Position numbers and translations under genes: made by a program. Below, piece by piece: positions 6,948 through 16,667 of a stretch of DNA of 32,346 bases. The notes under the pieces are model-generated. The model was not told where the DNA came from, did not search any database, and saw only the letters and a program-made list of their open reading frames with translations. The stretch lies in the NCBI GenBank assembly GCA_964542855.1, contig CAZIWJ010000006.1:1-32346 (forward strand), given 5' to 3'. Source of the stretch: CAZIWJ01 sp964542855. Lineage in GTDB: Bacteria; Bacteroidota; Bacteroidia; Cytophagales; Cyclobacteriaceae. Positions within the stretch are counted from its first letter, which is position 1, and each line of letters starts with the position of its first letter.

Positions 6948-9900
6948 TTATGCCGCTATATTTTCTTCTTTTTTCACTGCAACGTTCAGCCTGTCGGCCA
7001 GCAGGTACATAACCGGTACCACCACCAGGGTAAGGAAAGTGGCGAAGATTAAACCAAAAATTACCGTCCAGGCCATCGGTCCCCAGAAATCGGCATTAGT
7101 ACCACCCATGTAAAACTGGGGGTCGAATTCCGACAGTAAGGTATAGAAGTTAATGTTCACTCCTAATGCCAGCGGAATAAGCCCCAATACGGTAGTAATT
7201 GCCGTGAGCAGTACCGGTCGCAAACGGGTTTTTCCTGCGCTAATGATGCTGTTTACTACCTCATTGTACGGTAAGCGGTCATCTTCTGCCACACCCAGTT
7301 CCTTTTTGCGTCGTTTGCGTACCAGGTTAGTGTAATCGATTAGTACGATAGCATTGTTTACCACCACACCCGCCAGGGAAATGATACCGATACCAGTCAT
7401 AATCACCACGAAATCCATGCTAAAAGCTACCAGCCCGAGGAACACTCCAATGGTACTTAGTATTACCGAAAAGATGATAATAAACGGGGTCATCACTGAA
7501 TTGAACTGGGCAACGATAATAAGGAAAATACTCATCACTGCAATAAACATGGCTTTCAACAGGAAGTCTGTAGAAGCTGCCTGTTCTTCCTGTTCCCCGG
7601 TAAATTTAAACTGGTACCCTTCCGGCATATTTTTATCGGCCAGCAGCAGTTTCATTTCGTTCACTATTTCGTTGGCATTGTAGCCGTCTTCCACGTTAGA
7701 ATAAATAGAAACCACCCGGTCGAGGTCTTTTCTTTTCACCGAGCCAAAAGTTGAAGAGTAACGGATATCGGCTACCGAAGAAATGGGAACCTGCTTCAGT
7801 TTACCGAATTTATCGCGGAAGGTGATGGATTTATTGAGCAGGGCTTCCACGTCGTAGCGGTACTTATCTTTCAAACGCAACTGCACCGGGTATTCATCTT
7901 CCCCCTCCTTGTACTTGGTTACTTCCACGCCAAAGAGCGCCGTTCTCAATTCCGAGGCAATGGTATTAGTCGACAACCCAAAACGTTGGGCTTTGTCCCG
8001 GTTAATGTTGAAGAGCAGTTCAGGCTTTCCGGTTTGTAAATCCGTTTTTAATTCTTCTATCCCCTGGATACCGGAGTTTTCAATATCGCTTTTAATATCC
8101 TGTACCAGGGAAATTAAGCGGTCGTAATTCTCTCCGCTCACTTCAATATTAATCGGCTTGCCTACGGGAGGGCCGTTCTGGTTTTTATCTACCGTAATTA
8201 ATACGCCCGGGTATTTTTCCATCATGTCCCGCAAATCGGTAAGGATTTCCTTGGAGGAAACCTCGCCCCTTTCCTGGTATTCTACGAAAGATACATTAAT
8301 CCGGGCCTTATTGGGTGAGGAGCCCTGGCTTGGTCCTTCGTTAGGGTCGCTGGTTCCTTCACCCACCTGGGTAATTACAGCTTCCACAGCCTGGTTGTAA
8401 GGCTCCAGGTAAGCAACAACTTCCTGTTCCAGGTTACGAGTAAACTCATTGGTAGCTTTAATATCGGTGCCAATGGGTTTTTCTACGAAAATATTAATGT
8501 AATCCGGTTCGTTCACCGGAAAGAATTCCACCTTCGGCTGGGAAACGATGACCAGCCCAACCGATAAAAACAGCAACAGAATAGTTCCGAAGAATACGAA
8601 GTAAGGATTTTTCTTGCGCAGGGCAACGGTAACCGTTCCTTCGTAGGCATTTTCCAGTTTATTCAGGAACACTTCCTGGAACCATTCAATGGCCGGGGTA
8701 AGCAGAAAGATATTAAAAGGAATAAAAACTGCCGCCAAAACGGCCAGGGTACCCAGTGCAGGTATACCGGTGAGGTAGAAAATTACAGACAGCCCCACGA
8801 ACACGGCGGCCATAACCAGTAATCGCTTTCTGCGCTGTGGGGTAATTACGTTTTGTAGCTTCATGTACATGGCTGTAAGCACCGGGTTAACCACCAGTGC
8901 AACGAACAGCGATGAACTCAGTACGATAATCAGGGTAATTGGCAGGTAACGCATAAATTCCCCGATTAAACCCTGCCAGAAAGCCAGCGGGGTAAAAGCT
9001 GCCAGGGTAGTAGCGGTAGAAGTAATAATGGGGAGCGCTACTTCTCCCACCCCTTCTTTGGCAGCGGCAATTGGGGTGTATCCTTCCTGCAACAGGCGAT
9101 ATATGTTTTCTACAACCACAATGCCGTTATCGACCAGCATACCCAGCGCCAGGATGAGCGAAAAAAGAACCATCAGGTTTAGGGTAACGCCCAGGGCGTT
9201 CAGAATCATGAACGACATGAGCATAGACAGCGGAATGGCAACGCCTACAAACAGTGCGTTTCGCAGGTTCATGAAGAACATCAAGACCAGCACCACCAGG
9301 ATTACCCCGGAAATAATACTACTCCACAGGTTCTCTACCTGTAAACGGGTTTGCCGCGACTGGTCGTTGGTAATTGAAATATTCAGGTTTTCGGGAAAGC
9401 GGTTCTGCTGCGCTTCATCCAGCAGTTCCTTAATTTTGTCGGCTGCGTTTAGCAGGTTTTCCCCGCTTCGCTTCACGATATCGAGCGTTACTACCGGCTG
9501 GCCGCTACTTCGGGCAAAGCTGGTGCGTTCAGCGTAAGTATCTCTTACTTCCGCTACATCTTTCACGTAAACGATCTGGTCGTTTTCGCTCTTAATGATA
9601 ACATCTTCTATTTGGCTGGGGTCGGTAAACTCGCCGTCGACCCGTAAAGTACGCCGGTAATCATTAGTGAGGATATTTCCACCGGAGAGGGTAACGTTTT
9701 CTGCCGCGATAGCATTGCGGATATCGCCGAACGACACCTCCATTGCCTCCATTTTATAAATATCGGCATCGACCCTGATTTCCCGGTCCATGGCCCCGCT
9801 GATATTCGCTTCCTGGATTTCAGAAAGGGTTTCAATCTCATCTTGCAGATACTCGGCAAACTGTTTTAGTTCATCCACACTGAAGTCGCCACTAAGGTTA

Positions 9901-10373
9901 ACAAACATAATGGGCAACTCTGAAAAGTTTACGTCGAACACGTTCGGGTCCTGGTCCAGGTCGGTAGGTAGTTCGCTTTTAGCCTGGTCTACGGCATCCT
10001 TTACGTCCTGCAGCGCTTTCGGCACTTCCACGTCGGGATTGAATTCAACAATAATAGTTGAATAATCCTGAATAGACGTAGAATTGATTTTTTTAATGCC
10101 GGTTACCCCTTTAATTTCCTTCTCAATTGGGCGGGTAACCAGGTTTTCCATATCCACCGGTGAGTTACCGGGATACGCCGTACCCACGTAAATGGTGGGG
10201 ATTACAATTTCAGGAAAGCTTTCCTTGGGCATGCTCACGTACGAGGAAATGCCCATGACGATAATAATGAGGGTAAGGATAACCACACTGGTTCGGTTAT
10301 TAATTGCCAGCGAGCTGAGCCCAAATTCCTTCTTTACCGATTTATCGGTTTTTTGTGATTTATTTTCTTCCAT
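6948..10373 (-). CDS. RND-family efflux pump permease (AcrB/MdtB-like)
   Basis: 1141 residues. Standard RND layout: TM1 near 28-42, a large periplasmic loop, TM2-TM6 from about 350, a long cytoplasmic/TM linker near 510-580, a second periplasmic loop, and TM8-TM12 at the C-terminus. TM4 carries the proton-relay motif GMLVDNGIVVVEN with Asp415; the second Asp of AcrB-type pumps (Asp408 in E. coli AcrB) is Asn416 here. Charge-rich KTRLRPVLLTAITT precedes TM11. It is the inner-membrane, proton-driven component of a tripartite pump exporting drugs or amphiphiles. Last gene of the operon, 25 bases after the adaptor gene. Odd: a strongly hydrophobic extra segment at about 515-560 and a C-terminal insert near 1070-1100 make it about 90 residues longer than AcrB. 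Substrate unknown. Confidence 0.93.
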   Translation of the reverse strand: MEENKSQKTDKSVKKEFGLSSLAINNRTSVVILTLIIIVMGISSYVSMPKESFPEIVIPTIYVGTAYPGNSPVDMENLVTRPIEKEIKGVTGIKKINSTSIQDYSTIIVEFNPDVEVPKALQDVKDAVDQAKSELPTDLDQDPNVFDVNFSELPIMFVNLSGDFSVDELKQFAEYLQDEIETLSEIQEANISGAMDREIRVDADIYKMEAMEVSFGDIRNAIAAENVTLSGGNILTNDYRRTLRVDGEFTDPSQIEDVIIKSENDQIVYVKDVAEVRDTYAERTSFARSSGQPVVTLDIVKRSGENLLNAADKIKELLDEAQQNRFPENLNISITNDQSRQTRLQVENLWSSIISGVILVVLVLMFFMNLRNALFVGVAIPLSMLMSFMILNALGVTLNLMVLFSLILALGMLVDNGIVVVENIYRLLQEGYTPIAAAKEGVGEVALPIITSTATTLAAFTPLAFWQGLIGEFMRYLPITLIIVLSSSLFVALVVNPVLTAMYMKLQNVITPQRRKRLLVMAAVFVGLSVIFYLTGIPALGTLAVLAAVFIPFNIFLLTPAIEWFQEVFLNKLENAYEGTVTVALRKKNPYFVFFGTILLLFLSVGLVIVSQPKVEFFPVNEPDYINIFVEKPIGTDIKATNEFTRNLEQEVVAYLEPYNQAVEAVITQVGEGTSDPNEGPSQGSSPNKARINVSFVEYQERGEVSSKEILTDLRDMMEKYPGVLITVDKNQNGPPVGKPINIEVSGENYDRLISLVQDIKSDIENSGIQGIEELKTDLQTGKPELLFNINRDKAQRFGLSTNTIASELRTALFGVEVTKYKEGEDEYPVQLRLKDKYRYDVEALLNKSITFRDKFGKLKQVPISSVADIRYSSTFGSVKRKDLDRVVSIYSNVEDGYNANEIVNEMKLLLADKNMPEGYQFKFTGEQEEQAASTDFLLKAMFIAVMSIFLIIVAQFNSVMTPFIIIFSVILSTIGVFLGLVAFSMDFVVIMTGIGIISLAGVVVNNAIVLIDYTNLVRKRRKKELGVAEDDRLPYNEVVNSIISAGKTRLRPVLLTAITTVLGLIPLALGVNINFYTLLSEFDPQFYMGGTNADFWGPMAWTVIFGLIFATFLTLVVVPVMYLLADRLNVAVKKEENIAA

Positions 10374-10398
10374 ATCGGATGAAATGATTAGTCAGTAA

Positions 10399-11559
10399 CT
10401 ACGTATTTTGTTCTACAATCTGTACGTTCACCCCTTCGGCCACTTCCCGAAAGCCCTCATCGATCAGTAATTCATTACCCGATAAACCAGAGAGGATGTG
10501 GGTTTGTGACTGGTAGGTAATGCCTCGCTCGATGCGTTTCTTGGCGGCTGTATTCACCCCGTCTTTTTCTTCGAGTACATACACAAAATCGCCTTTGTTA
10601 TCTTGCTGTATCAGGTTGGAAGGAATAACGACGGCATCTTCCGCTTCGAAGTCTTTTAGTTTCACAACGGCCATCATGTTAGGCTTTGCTTTTACGCTGT
10701 TGTCGGGAATATTCAATTCAATAGTGAAGGTGCGGTTTTGCGGGTTAATAACTTCCCCTATTGACTTAATGGTTGATTGCACAGTAGTGCTCCTGGAAGG
10801 GAAAGTAAGTTCTACCTGGTCGCCTTTACTGAAGTCGCCGATGTATGCTTCGGGTACGTCAACTTCCACGTACATATTGCTGGTACCCACCATGGTAATC
10901 ATTGGCATACCGGGCTGGGCCATTTCTCCTTCCCGGATCATTAATTTATCCACGTTGCCGGTGAAGGGTGCTTTTACCTGGTAATCGGAAAGCTGGGTTT
11001 TTAGTGTAGACAATCGATTCTCAAGCGATTCCTTATTGTTCTTTGCCTCCAGGTATTGAATTTCGGTGCCGATGTTCTTATCCCACAGGTTTTTCTGACG
11101 TTCGTAAACAGTTTTGGCCAGGTTGAGAGAGGTTTCCACTTCCTCGATATTTTTTTTCAAAATCCGGGAGTCTAATCTTACCAGTACCTGGCCCTTGTTT
11201 ACCTTTTCTCCTTTATCAACGTATACCCTTTCCACCTTTCCTGCAGTTTCAGCACTCACGCTGATATTTTCATCGGAGGCTATGCTTCCCTGCAATTCAA
11301 GAAAATGACGGAAAGTACGGGTTTCTACTGGCAGGGTAGTGACCAGTGTGGTTTTACGGTTCTGCCGGGCAAATTCCGGATCGGCTTCGGTAAGCTGCTT
11401 TTCCAGGTTGCTGATTTTCGTTTTCAGCTCCTTCATCTCAGTTTTATACTTCTTTAGCTGCGTCCGCATTTTTTCCGGGGTACCCTTTTTAGGGTTGTCG
11501 CCGCAGGCTGAAAGCACAACAACTGTAGCAAAAACTATAAGTAAAGTATTCTTTTTCAT
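10399..11559 (-). CDS. RND efflux periplasmic adaptor (HlyD/MFP family), lipoprotein
   Basis: 386 residues. A lipoprotein signal ends in VVLSAC (Cys19, followed by Gly-Asp). A short coiled coil (about 30-62, KMRTQLKKYKTEMKELKTKI pattern) is followed by a lipoyl-like half (VDKGEKVNKGQVLVRLD), an alpha-hairpin at about 130-190, the second lipoyl half (VKAPFTGNVDKLMIREGEM), a beta-barrel domain, and a C-terminal membrane-proximal domain. It bridges the inner-membrane RND pump to the outer-membrane channel. Start: ATG with lysines directly before the hydrophobic stretch. It sits 33 bases after the TolC-like gene and 25 before the pump gene, consistent with one transcript. Confidence 0.93.
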   Translation of the reverse strand: MKKNTLLIVFATVVVLSACGDNPKKGTPEKMRTQLKKYKTEMKELKTKISNLEKQLTEADPEFARQNRKTTLVTTLPVETRTFRHFLELQGSIASDENISVSAETAGKVERVYVDKGEKVNKGQVLVRLDSRILKKNIEEVETSLNLAKTVYERQKNLWDKNIGTEIQYLEAKNNKESLENRLSTLKTQLSDYQVKAPFTGNVDKLMIREGEMAQPGMPMITMVGTSNMYVEVDVPEAYIGDFSKGDQVELTFPSRSTTVQSTIKSIGEVINPQNRTFTIELNIPDNSVKAKPNMMAVVKLKDFEAEDAVVIPSNLIQQDNKGDFVYVLEEKDGVNTAAKKRIERGITYQSQTHILSGLSGNELLIDEGFREVAEGVNVQIVEQNT

Positions 11560-11592
11560 ATTCTAATAGGGTAACAATAACCAGTTAATCAA

Positions 11593-12981
11593 TTATTCGG
11601 TTTCCGGTTCTGGCGCGAGGCGCCCCAAAGCTTTATCCAGTTCTACCCTGGCAATCAGGGCGTCGTAAAGGCTGCTGTAGTAATTGGTTTCCGCTTCCTC
11701 GTATTCGGTTTGGGCGGTAACCACTTCCAGGTTAGCCCCTACCCCTTCCGCGTATTTAATGCGGGCAGTTTCCAGAACCCGGTTGGCCAGTTCCACGTTT
11801 TTCTTTTGCACTTCCAGGTCTTCAATGCTGGTTTCTAGCGAAGAGCGGGCCTGCACAATTTCTATGTCGATGTTCCGTGACAGCTGCGTTTTGGCATTTT
11901 CCAGCTGCTGCAGCTGGATCTTGTTCCTTTGGATCCGGTTATGCTTTAAAAAGCCATCGAAAACCGGTACGGTAAGCGATAGTCCTAACAAGGTGTAATC
12001 AGCACCAAAGTTGGTTACCGTTTCAAAATCGAAGCTACCCGAAGTGTAGCCGTAAGTAAAACTGGCATTAAGTCGCGGCAGGTGTTGCCACACATTGTTT
12101 TTAATGTCCAGTTCGGCCAGCCGCTGGTTGGTATTCAGCTTCGAGTATTCCATGCGATCGGAATACTGAAAATCAATATTTTCTTTCAGGTTAGGAGTGA
12201 GAGAAATTTCACTAAGGTCGCCGGCCAGGTTAATTTCTTTGTCGAGCGACATACCCATTTGAAATTTAAGGAGAAGGTAGCTGGTTTCCAGGGCCCTCTC
12301 GGTTTGGTTCAGGCGGACCTGCGTGTTGTTGGCCTGTACCTGCAATCGGTCAACGTCGATGCTCTCGGCGAAACCATTTTCGTAAAGCATGCGGGTTTCG
12401 TACAATAAAGTATCGAGCCTCGATTTACTTTTTTTCAGCAATGATAATCGCTCCTCACTAATTAAGGCACCGTAGTATGCTTTGGTTACAGCTTCGGTAA
12501 CGTTAGCCCGGGTTAATTCATAATCCTTGGTTGTTAACTCGGTATAAACTTTAGCTGCCCGCAAACCAATAAAGTAGGATCCATCGAACAACAGCTGGGT
12601 AGCTTGTACGGTAGCATCGAAGGAATTGTCGAATCCGAGGGCTAACGCCTGTGGATCGGCATCAGCAGCTCCGCCGTTAGCTCCACCCCCGGTTCCACCG
12701 GCGGATCCTCCATCGGGAGGCCCGAAAGATCCTGGCGGTACGATGAACGGACGAACACCGTTCTGGTAATTTACCGAGCCATTTACCTGTGGAAGCCCCT
12801 GGGCCTTGGTTACGTTAACGTCGGTTCGGGCTATTTCTCTGTCGAGCTGTGCATTTTTAATACTTTCGCTATTCTGCATGGCGTAGTTAATGCACGCTTC
12901 GAGGGTTAGGTTTTCTGCCTGTTCCTGCCCCTGAACCGAAAGGGTTAAAAGCAGGAAAAAAGCAAAGCACAAAACTTTCAT
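11593..12981 (-). CDS. TolC-family outer-membrane efflux protein
   Basis: 462 residues with a cleavable signal peptide (about 1-19). Two OEP repeats are visible: LTLEACINYAMQNSESIKNAQ at the start of the first, and a second starting near residue 285 with NQRLAELDIKNNVWQHLPRLN. Long heptad helices follow each, as expected for the alpha-barrel tunnel. It forms the outer-membrane duct of the pump encoded downstream. Odd: a Gly/Ala/Asp-rich, low-complexity loop at about residues 87-112 (SAGGTGGGANGGAADADP) where the first extracellular loop should be. Start codon is 8 bases after the TetR stop codon, so regulator and channel are on one message. Confidence 0.92.
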   Translation of the reverse strand: MKVLCFAFFLLLTLSVQGQEQAENLTLEACINYAMQNSESIKNAQLDREIARTDVNVTKAQGLPQVNGSVNYQNGVRPFIVPPGSFGPPDGGSAGGTGGGANGGAADADPQALALGFDNSFDATVQATQLLFDGSYFIGLRAAKVYTELTTKDYELTRANVTEAVTKAYYGALISEERLSLLKKSKSRLDTLLYETRMLYENGFAESIDVDRLQVQANNTQVRLNQTERALETSYLLLKFQMGMSLDKEINLAGDLSEISLTPNLKENIDFQYSDRMEYSKLNTNQRLAELDIKNNVWQHLPRLNASFTYGYTSGSFDFETVTNFGADYTLLGLSLTVPVFDGFLKHNRIQRNKIQLQQLENAKTQLSRNIDIEIVQARSSLETSIEDLEVQKKNVELANRVLETARIKYAEGVGANLEVVTAQTEYEEAETNYYSSLYDALIARVELDKALGRLAPEPETE

Positions 12982-12989
12982 AAAGGCAC

Positions 12990-13619
12990 TTAATTTTGGT
13001 TGTTATTAGAATACTTTTCGTACAGCTCACGGCCTCTTACTGTTACAATACCGTAAACAAAAAGATCGAATAATTGCAGCTGCACGGTTTTAAAGTCGAA
13101 TTGTTTTCTAGGGAAAATATCGTTGTCGAAGCACATTTCAGTTTGCTCAATACGATAACGCGCCAAAACATTCGGCACAATTTCTGGCCGGAAGTAGCCT
13201 TCCTTCATTCCGTTTACCAGGGTTTCTTCTACCGACTCTATAAAAATCTGGTGTTTAAACTGCTGAAAGTATGCCCATCCTTCGGGATGGTACTTCTGAA
13301 GGTCGTGCAGTATAGAAGGATTCACGTTTAACAGGTGTTCACGGTAATACCGGGAAAACAGAACCAGTTCTTCAACTGAATTTTGCGCCTGCTGCTTAAT
13401 ACTTCCCATCATCGCTGCATCTTTTTCCAATGCCGAACGAGTAGCCAGTATTACAATCTCGTTCTTGTCTTTAAAATGCTGGTAGATGGTTTTCTTTGAA
13501 ATTGTAAGGGTTTTGGCAATATCATCCATAGTTACACTGCGTATGCCGTATTGCATAAACAGCTGTTCTGCCACGTTAATGATTTGCTCCCGGATGTCTG
13601 TACCTACCGCTTCATCCAT
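12990..13619 (-). CDS. TetR/AcrR-family transcriptional regulator of the efflux operon
   Basis: 209 residues. The N-terminal TetR helix-turn-helix is clear: IINVAEQLFMQYGIRSVTM, then DDIAKTLTISKKTIYQHFKDKNEI (about 14-60). The rest is an all-helical ligand-binding domain. As first gene of the TetR-TolC-adaptor-RND operon it is expected to control the pump and itself, usually as a ligand-relieved repressor; that is inference from position. A partial dyad lies 10-37 bases before its ATG (13630-13656). The inducer is unknown. Confidence 0.9.
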   Translation of the reverse strand: MDEAVGTDIREQIINVAEQLFMQYGIRSVTMDDIAKTLTISKKTIYQHFKDKNEIVILATRSALEKDAAMMGSIKQQAQNSVEELVLFSRYYREHLLNVNPSILHDLQKYHPEGWAYFQQFKHQIFIESVEETLVNGMKEGYFRPEIVPNVLARYRIEQTEMCFDNDIFPRKQFDFKTVQLQLFDLFVYGIVTVRGRELYEKYSNNNQN

Positions 13620-13629
13620 GAATACACTG

Positions 13630-13656
13630 GAAACTTTACCGTTTGTTATAGTTTTC
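13630..13656. promoter_or_regulatory. Partial dyad upstream of the TetR gene, candidate operator
   Basis: GAAACT at 13630 and GTTTTC ending at 13656 form imperfect inverted arms within the 132-base leader of the efflux operon. An imperfect -7 box, TACCGTTG on the minus strand (13676-13669), lies just upstream. Position suits an autoregulatory TetR site, but the symmetry is only partial. Confidence 0.25.
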
Positions 13657-13751
13657 TATCTGTCTTTACAACGGTATCGGGTACAAGTGGTTTATAGAAC
13701 GGTGATTATTTTCCCCTGATTACGATATTTTAATCTGCGAAGGGGGTTATA

Positions 13752-15005
13752 TTACGGGTAAAGCAGATATTGCTTTCTCATTTCCCGGTATGCTTTCAGC
13801 CCGGGCTGCCAGCTTGCTCTTATTATTTCTTTTCCTTCACCCGCTTCAATTTGCTGCTGAAGGGTGGCCGTTCCGGCCAGTTTGGGAAAGTAACTATTGA
13901 AAAAATCACCTGACAGGCCGTTATCCTTTGCTACCCGGTAAGCAGTTAGCAGGTATTCCAGCGAGAAGCGCCCGGGAGGGGTTATGTTTCTCAGGTCGGT
14001 ACCGTAACAGATTTTATTCTCGTGGGGGGGATAATTCGATACCCCCGGTATTTTAACCGGTTTAAACTGAAAGGAGTCGGTTTGAGTAAATACCGGGTTG
14101 GGGTATCCCCAGGCCTGGAAAGGAAAATCGGTGCCCCTGCCTACGCTGATCATGGTTCCTTCGAATAAGCACAGCGAAGGATACAACCTGATTGCCTGCT
14201 GGTTGGGTAAGTTGGGAGAAGGGTTTATCGGGAGCTGGTAAGGCAGTTTATGATGGTAGTTTTGCATGGTGATAATATTCAGCCGGCAGGAATCGGTGGT
14301 TTCAAGCCAGCCTTCCCCGTTAATCATGCGGGCCAGTTCCCCAACAGTTAATCCGTGAACAGCGGGAATTGGGTGCATACCGACGAACGATTTCCATTTT
14401 TCTTCCCTCACCGGCCCGTCGATGTAATCGCCGTTCGGGTTAGGGCGGTCCAGGACGATTACCCGGATACCGGCTTCGGCGCAGGCTTCCATAACCAGGT
14501 GCATCGTACTGATGTAAGTATAAAAGCGGGTACCTACATCCTGAATATCAAAGATTACCGTTTGAATGCCTTCCAGTTGTTCTGGTTGAGGTTTCCTGTT
14601 ACTGCCGTACAGGGATATGATGGGCAGGCCGGTTCGGGTATCGCGGCCATCCTTCACTTTTTCTCCGTCGGCTGCATCACCCCGGAACCCGTGTTCAGGA
14701 GCAAAAATGTGCTTAATGGCGATACCCCGGCTTAACAGGGTATCGACCAGGTGGGTGTTACCTACCCGCGACGTTTGGTTCACCACCAGGGCTATGGTGT
14801 CATTTTTAATGAGTGGTACGTAATTGCCAAACTGCTCTGCCCCTAATACCAGTTGTTCTTTTGCATTATCCTGCTCCGGGGTTTGGGCTGAATTAGCCGT
14901 TTGCTGGTTAGTAGCTGTCGACTGGCAAGCGATGGTTAGTGTAAATGCCGGTACAATAATAAGTCGGGCAACTCCTGCCGGCATTTTACTTTGCATAATA
15001 TTCAT
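13752..15005 (-). CDS. namZ: Exo-beta-N-acetylmuramidase, NamZ/YbbC family (DUF1343), predicted lipoprotein
   Basis: About 417 residues from the ATG at 15005. The frame opens further upstream at TTG 15077 and ATG 15071, and internal ATGs at 14996 and 14984 are also possible. All these starts lead into a hydrophobic stretch ending in LTIAC, a lipobox, so the enzyme is probably membrane-anchored. DUF1343 signatures are plain: NQTSRVG, PEHGFRG, FDIQDVGTRFYTYI and DRPNPNG in the N-terminal half. NamZ enzymes remove terminal N-acetylmuramic acid from peptidoglycan fragments, so this gene belongs to cell-wall recycling or turnover. It follows bshC in the same direction with an 87-base gap (or overlaps its end if the TTG start is used). 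A C7 run lies at about 14024-14030. Confidence 0.88.
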   Translation of the reverse strand: MNIMQSKMPAGVARLIIVPAFTLTIACQSTATNQQTANSAQTPEQDNAKEQLVLGAEQFGNYVPLIKNDTIALVVNQTSRVGNTHLVDTLLSRGIAIKHIFAPEHGFRGDAADGEKVKDGRDTRTGLPIISLYGSNRKPQPEQLEGIQTVIFDIQDVGTRFYTYISTMHLVMEACAEAGIRVIVLDRPNPNGDYIDGPVREEKWKSFVGMHPIPAVHGLTVGELARMINGEGWLETTDSCRLNIITMQNYHHKLPYQLPINPSPNLPNQQAIRLYPSLCLFEGTMISVGRGTDFPFQAWGYPNPVFTQTDSFQFKPVKIPGVSNYPPHENKICYGTDLRNITPPGRFSLEYLLTAYRVAKDNGLSGDFFNSYFPKLAGTATLQQQIEAGEGKEIIRASWQPGLKAYREMRKQYLLYP

Positions 15006-15092
15006 AAAGCTAACGAAGCCAGCTAGTAAGTTACCTTTACGATGGGCTGCTGTGCCAGTGAACGGTTGCATTTGCAAAATAACAGGTATGGG

Positions 15093-16655
15093 TTAGTCTT
15101 CTATTAATACGTTAAACGAATACTCGAAAGGGTTAAATGCCTGCAGCATTTCGTTAATAATTTCCGGGTTGGGTATATAAAAGTTCAGAAAATTTTCCTT
15201 CCGCTCCTGCAGGCTATCTCCGGGAAACAGTTTTTCCCGCAGCTTTTCAATCTGCCCCACTTCAATTTCCTGTCGCTGCTCTTCAGCTTTACGCAGGCGC
15301 TTTTCAATCCGGTTCACGATTTTTGTACTTCTTGTGTGTTCCGCTTTAACCAGTCCATCCAGGCTGCCATCTACCGATACGGCTTTGTGGTGGATGGATT
15401 TAAAAATATCCCGGAGCAATTCACGCTCTTCATCCAGCTTCAACGTATGCTCGGAATTCTTTTCCACGAAGTACCTAACCAGTTGCCGGGTATCCATAAA
15501 CAGCTCTTCGGTAGTAATGGTTAGCTTGCGTAGTTTGGCAGCCTGGCCCGATGGAATGATTAAGCCAAAGCTTCGGGGCATGACCATAGGAAAAGGCACC
15601 TGGTAATGTTCAAAAACCGGTTTCAGTTGCATCCAGTAAGCAACTTCCGCCGGCCCGCCGATGTAAGCCAGGTTAGGCAGCACCGTTTCCTGGTACAGGG
15701 GGCGCATTACTACGTTCGGGCTGAAACATTCCGGGCAGGTTTCCAGCTTGTTAGGTAGTTCTGCTGTGGTGAACTGCAGGTCCCGGTTCAAAACCCTGAA
15801 AATGCCTTCTTCTTTCACGATCCGGTTTCTCCCGTGGTCATCGAGGTAGAAGAAATTAATGTTGCGGGGAAAAATCTGGGTTTTGTAGCCCAGTTCGTTC
15901 AGCTTTGTCGATTGTTCTTCAACCAGGGCATTGGCCCGGTGATTAACCAGATCATCCTTAATAACCGATTGAAAACTCCTCTTCAGTTCCTTATCGTCTC
16001 CATCGATAACCAGTAAGCCATCGCGGCCAAATAACTCATTCACGAAATAACGGGTAGCAGCAGCTAGCGTTGAATGGTTCGTGTAAGCTTCCTCGAACAG
16101 GTGCACTTTTTCGGGTAATTCTTTCAGTACCTGCTGTATCCCGTTAGGGTTCATCCGTCCTACTGCGCCCTGCTGGCCGGTATGCCAGGTGTAGGTTTTT
16201 CCGAACAGGGTGAATTGGCTAATCTCCTCAAAATCGTGGTCTTCGGAAGCCATCCAGTATACCGGCACAAAATGATAATCCGGGTGGGCTTTTTCCAGTT
16301 GCTTGCACGCGTTAATCGTGGCAACAATTTTATAAATAAAATACAGGGGGCCGGAAAAGATATTCAGTTGATGACCGGTAGTAACCGTAAAAGTATTCTT
16401 GCGGGTTAGTAGTTCCAGGTTGGAACCTACTGCCCCGGTTTGCTCCACCTCAGCGTATTGCTTTGCCAGCACATGATGCAGCAGGCTTCGCTGATCGGCG
16501 GTAAATGCCTTTTGTTTTATTTGTTCAGCAATGTTCTTTGGGTTGGGAAACAGATTGTAAAATGGCTTCAGGTGTTCTTTTTCGTGCAGATAATCAATTA
16601 GCAGGGGTGAAAAAATACTATCGAGTTTTTTACAATCAATTTTTTCTAACAGCAT
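15093..16655 (-). CDS. bshC: Bacillithiol biosynthesis cysteine-adding enzyme BshC
   Basis: 520 residues, the family's normal length. Recognisable features: N-terminal LEKIDCKKLDSIFSPLLIDYL, the TGHQLNIFSGPLYFIYKI segment, the VPVYWMASEDHDFEEI motif of the Rossmann-like core, LAYIGGPAEVAYW, and a C-terminal long coiled coil (about 425-480). BshC joins cysteine to glucosaminyl-malate, the last step of bacillithiol synthesis. Bacillithiol is the low-molecular-weight thiol used by many Bacteroidota and Firmicutes in place of glutathione. Cytoplasmic. It begins 12 bases after the rimO stop and is probably co-transcribed with it. The other bacillithiol genes are not in this window. Confidence 0.93.
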   Translation of the reverse strand: MLLEKIDCKKLDSIFSPLLIDYLHEKEHLKPFYNLFPNPKNIAEQIKQKAFTADQRSLLHHVLAKQYAEVEQTGAVGSNLELLTRKNTFTVTTGHQLNIFSGPLYFIYKIVATINACKQLEKAHPDYHFVPVYWMASEDHDFEEISQFTLFGKTYTWHTGQQGAVGRMNPNGIQQVLKELPEKVHLFEEAYTNHSTLAAATRYFVNELFGRDGLLVIDGDDKELKRSFQSVIKDDLVNHRANALVEEQSTKLNELGYKTQIFPRNINFFYLDDHGRNRIVKEEGIFRVLNRDLQFTTAELPNKLETCPECFSPNVVMRPLYQETVLPNLAYIGGPAEVAYWMQLKPVFEHYQVPFPMVMPRSFGLIIPSGQAAKLRKLTITTEELFMDTRQLVRYFVEKNSEHTLKLDEERELLRDIFKSIHHKAVSVDGSLDGLVKAEHTRSTKIVNRIEKRLRKAEEQRQEIEVGQIEKLREKLFPGDSLQERKENFLNFYIPNPEIINEMLQAFNPFEYSFNVLIED

Positions 16656-16667
16656 GCGGGTAATGTT

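Noticed and set aside
14024..14030. C7 run in namZ as a phase-variation tract
   Set aside because: Only seven bases, inside an intact well-matched protein, with no sign of a switching role; too weak to claim.
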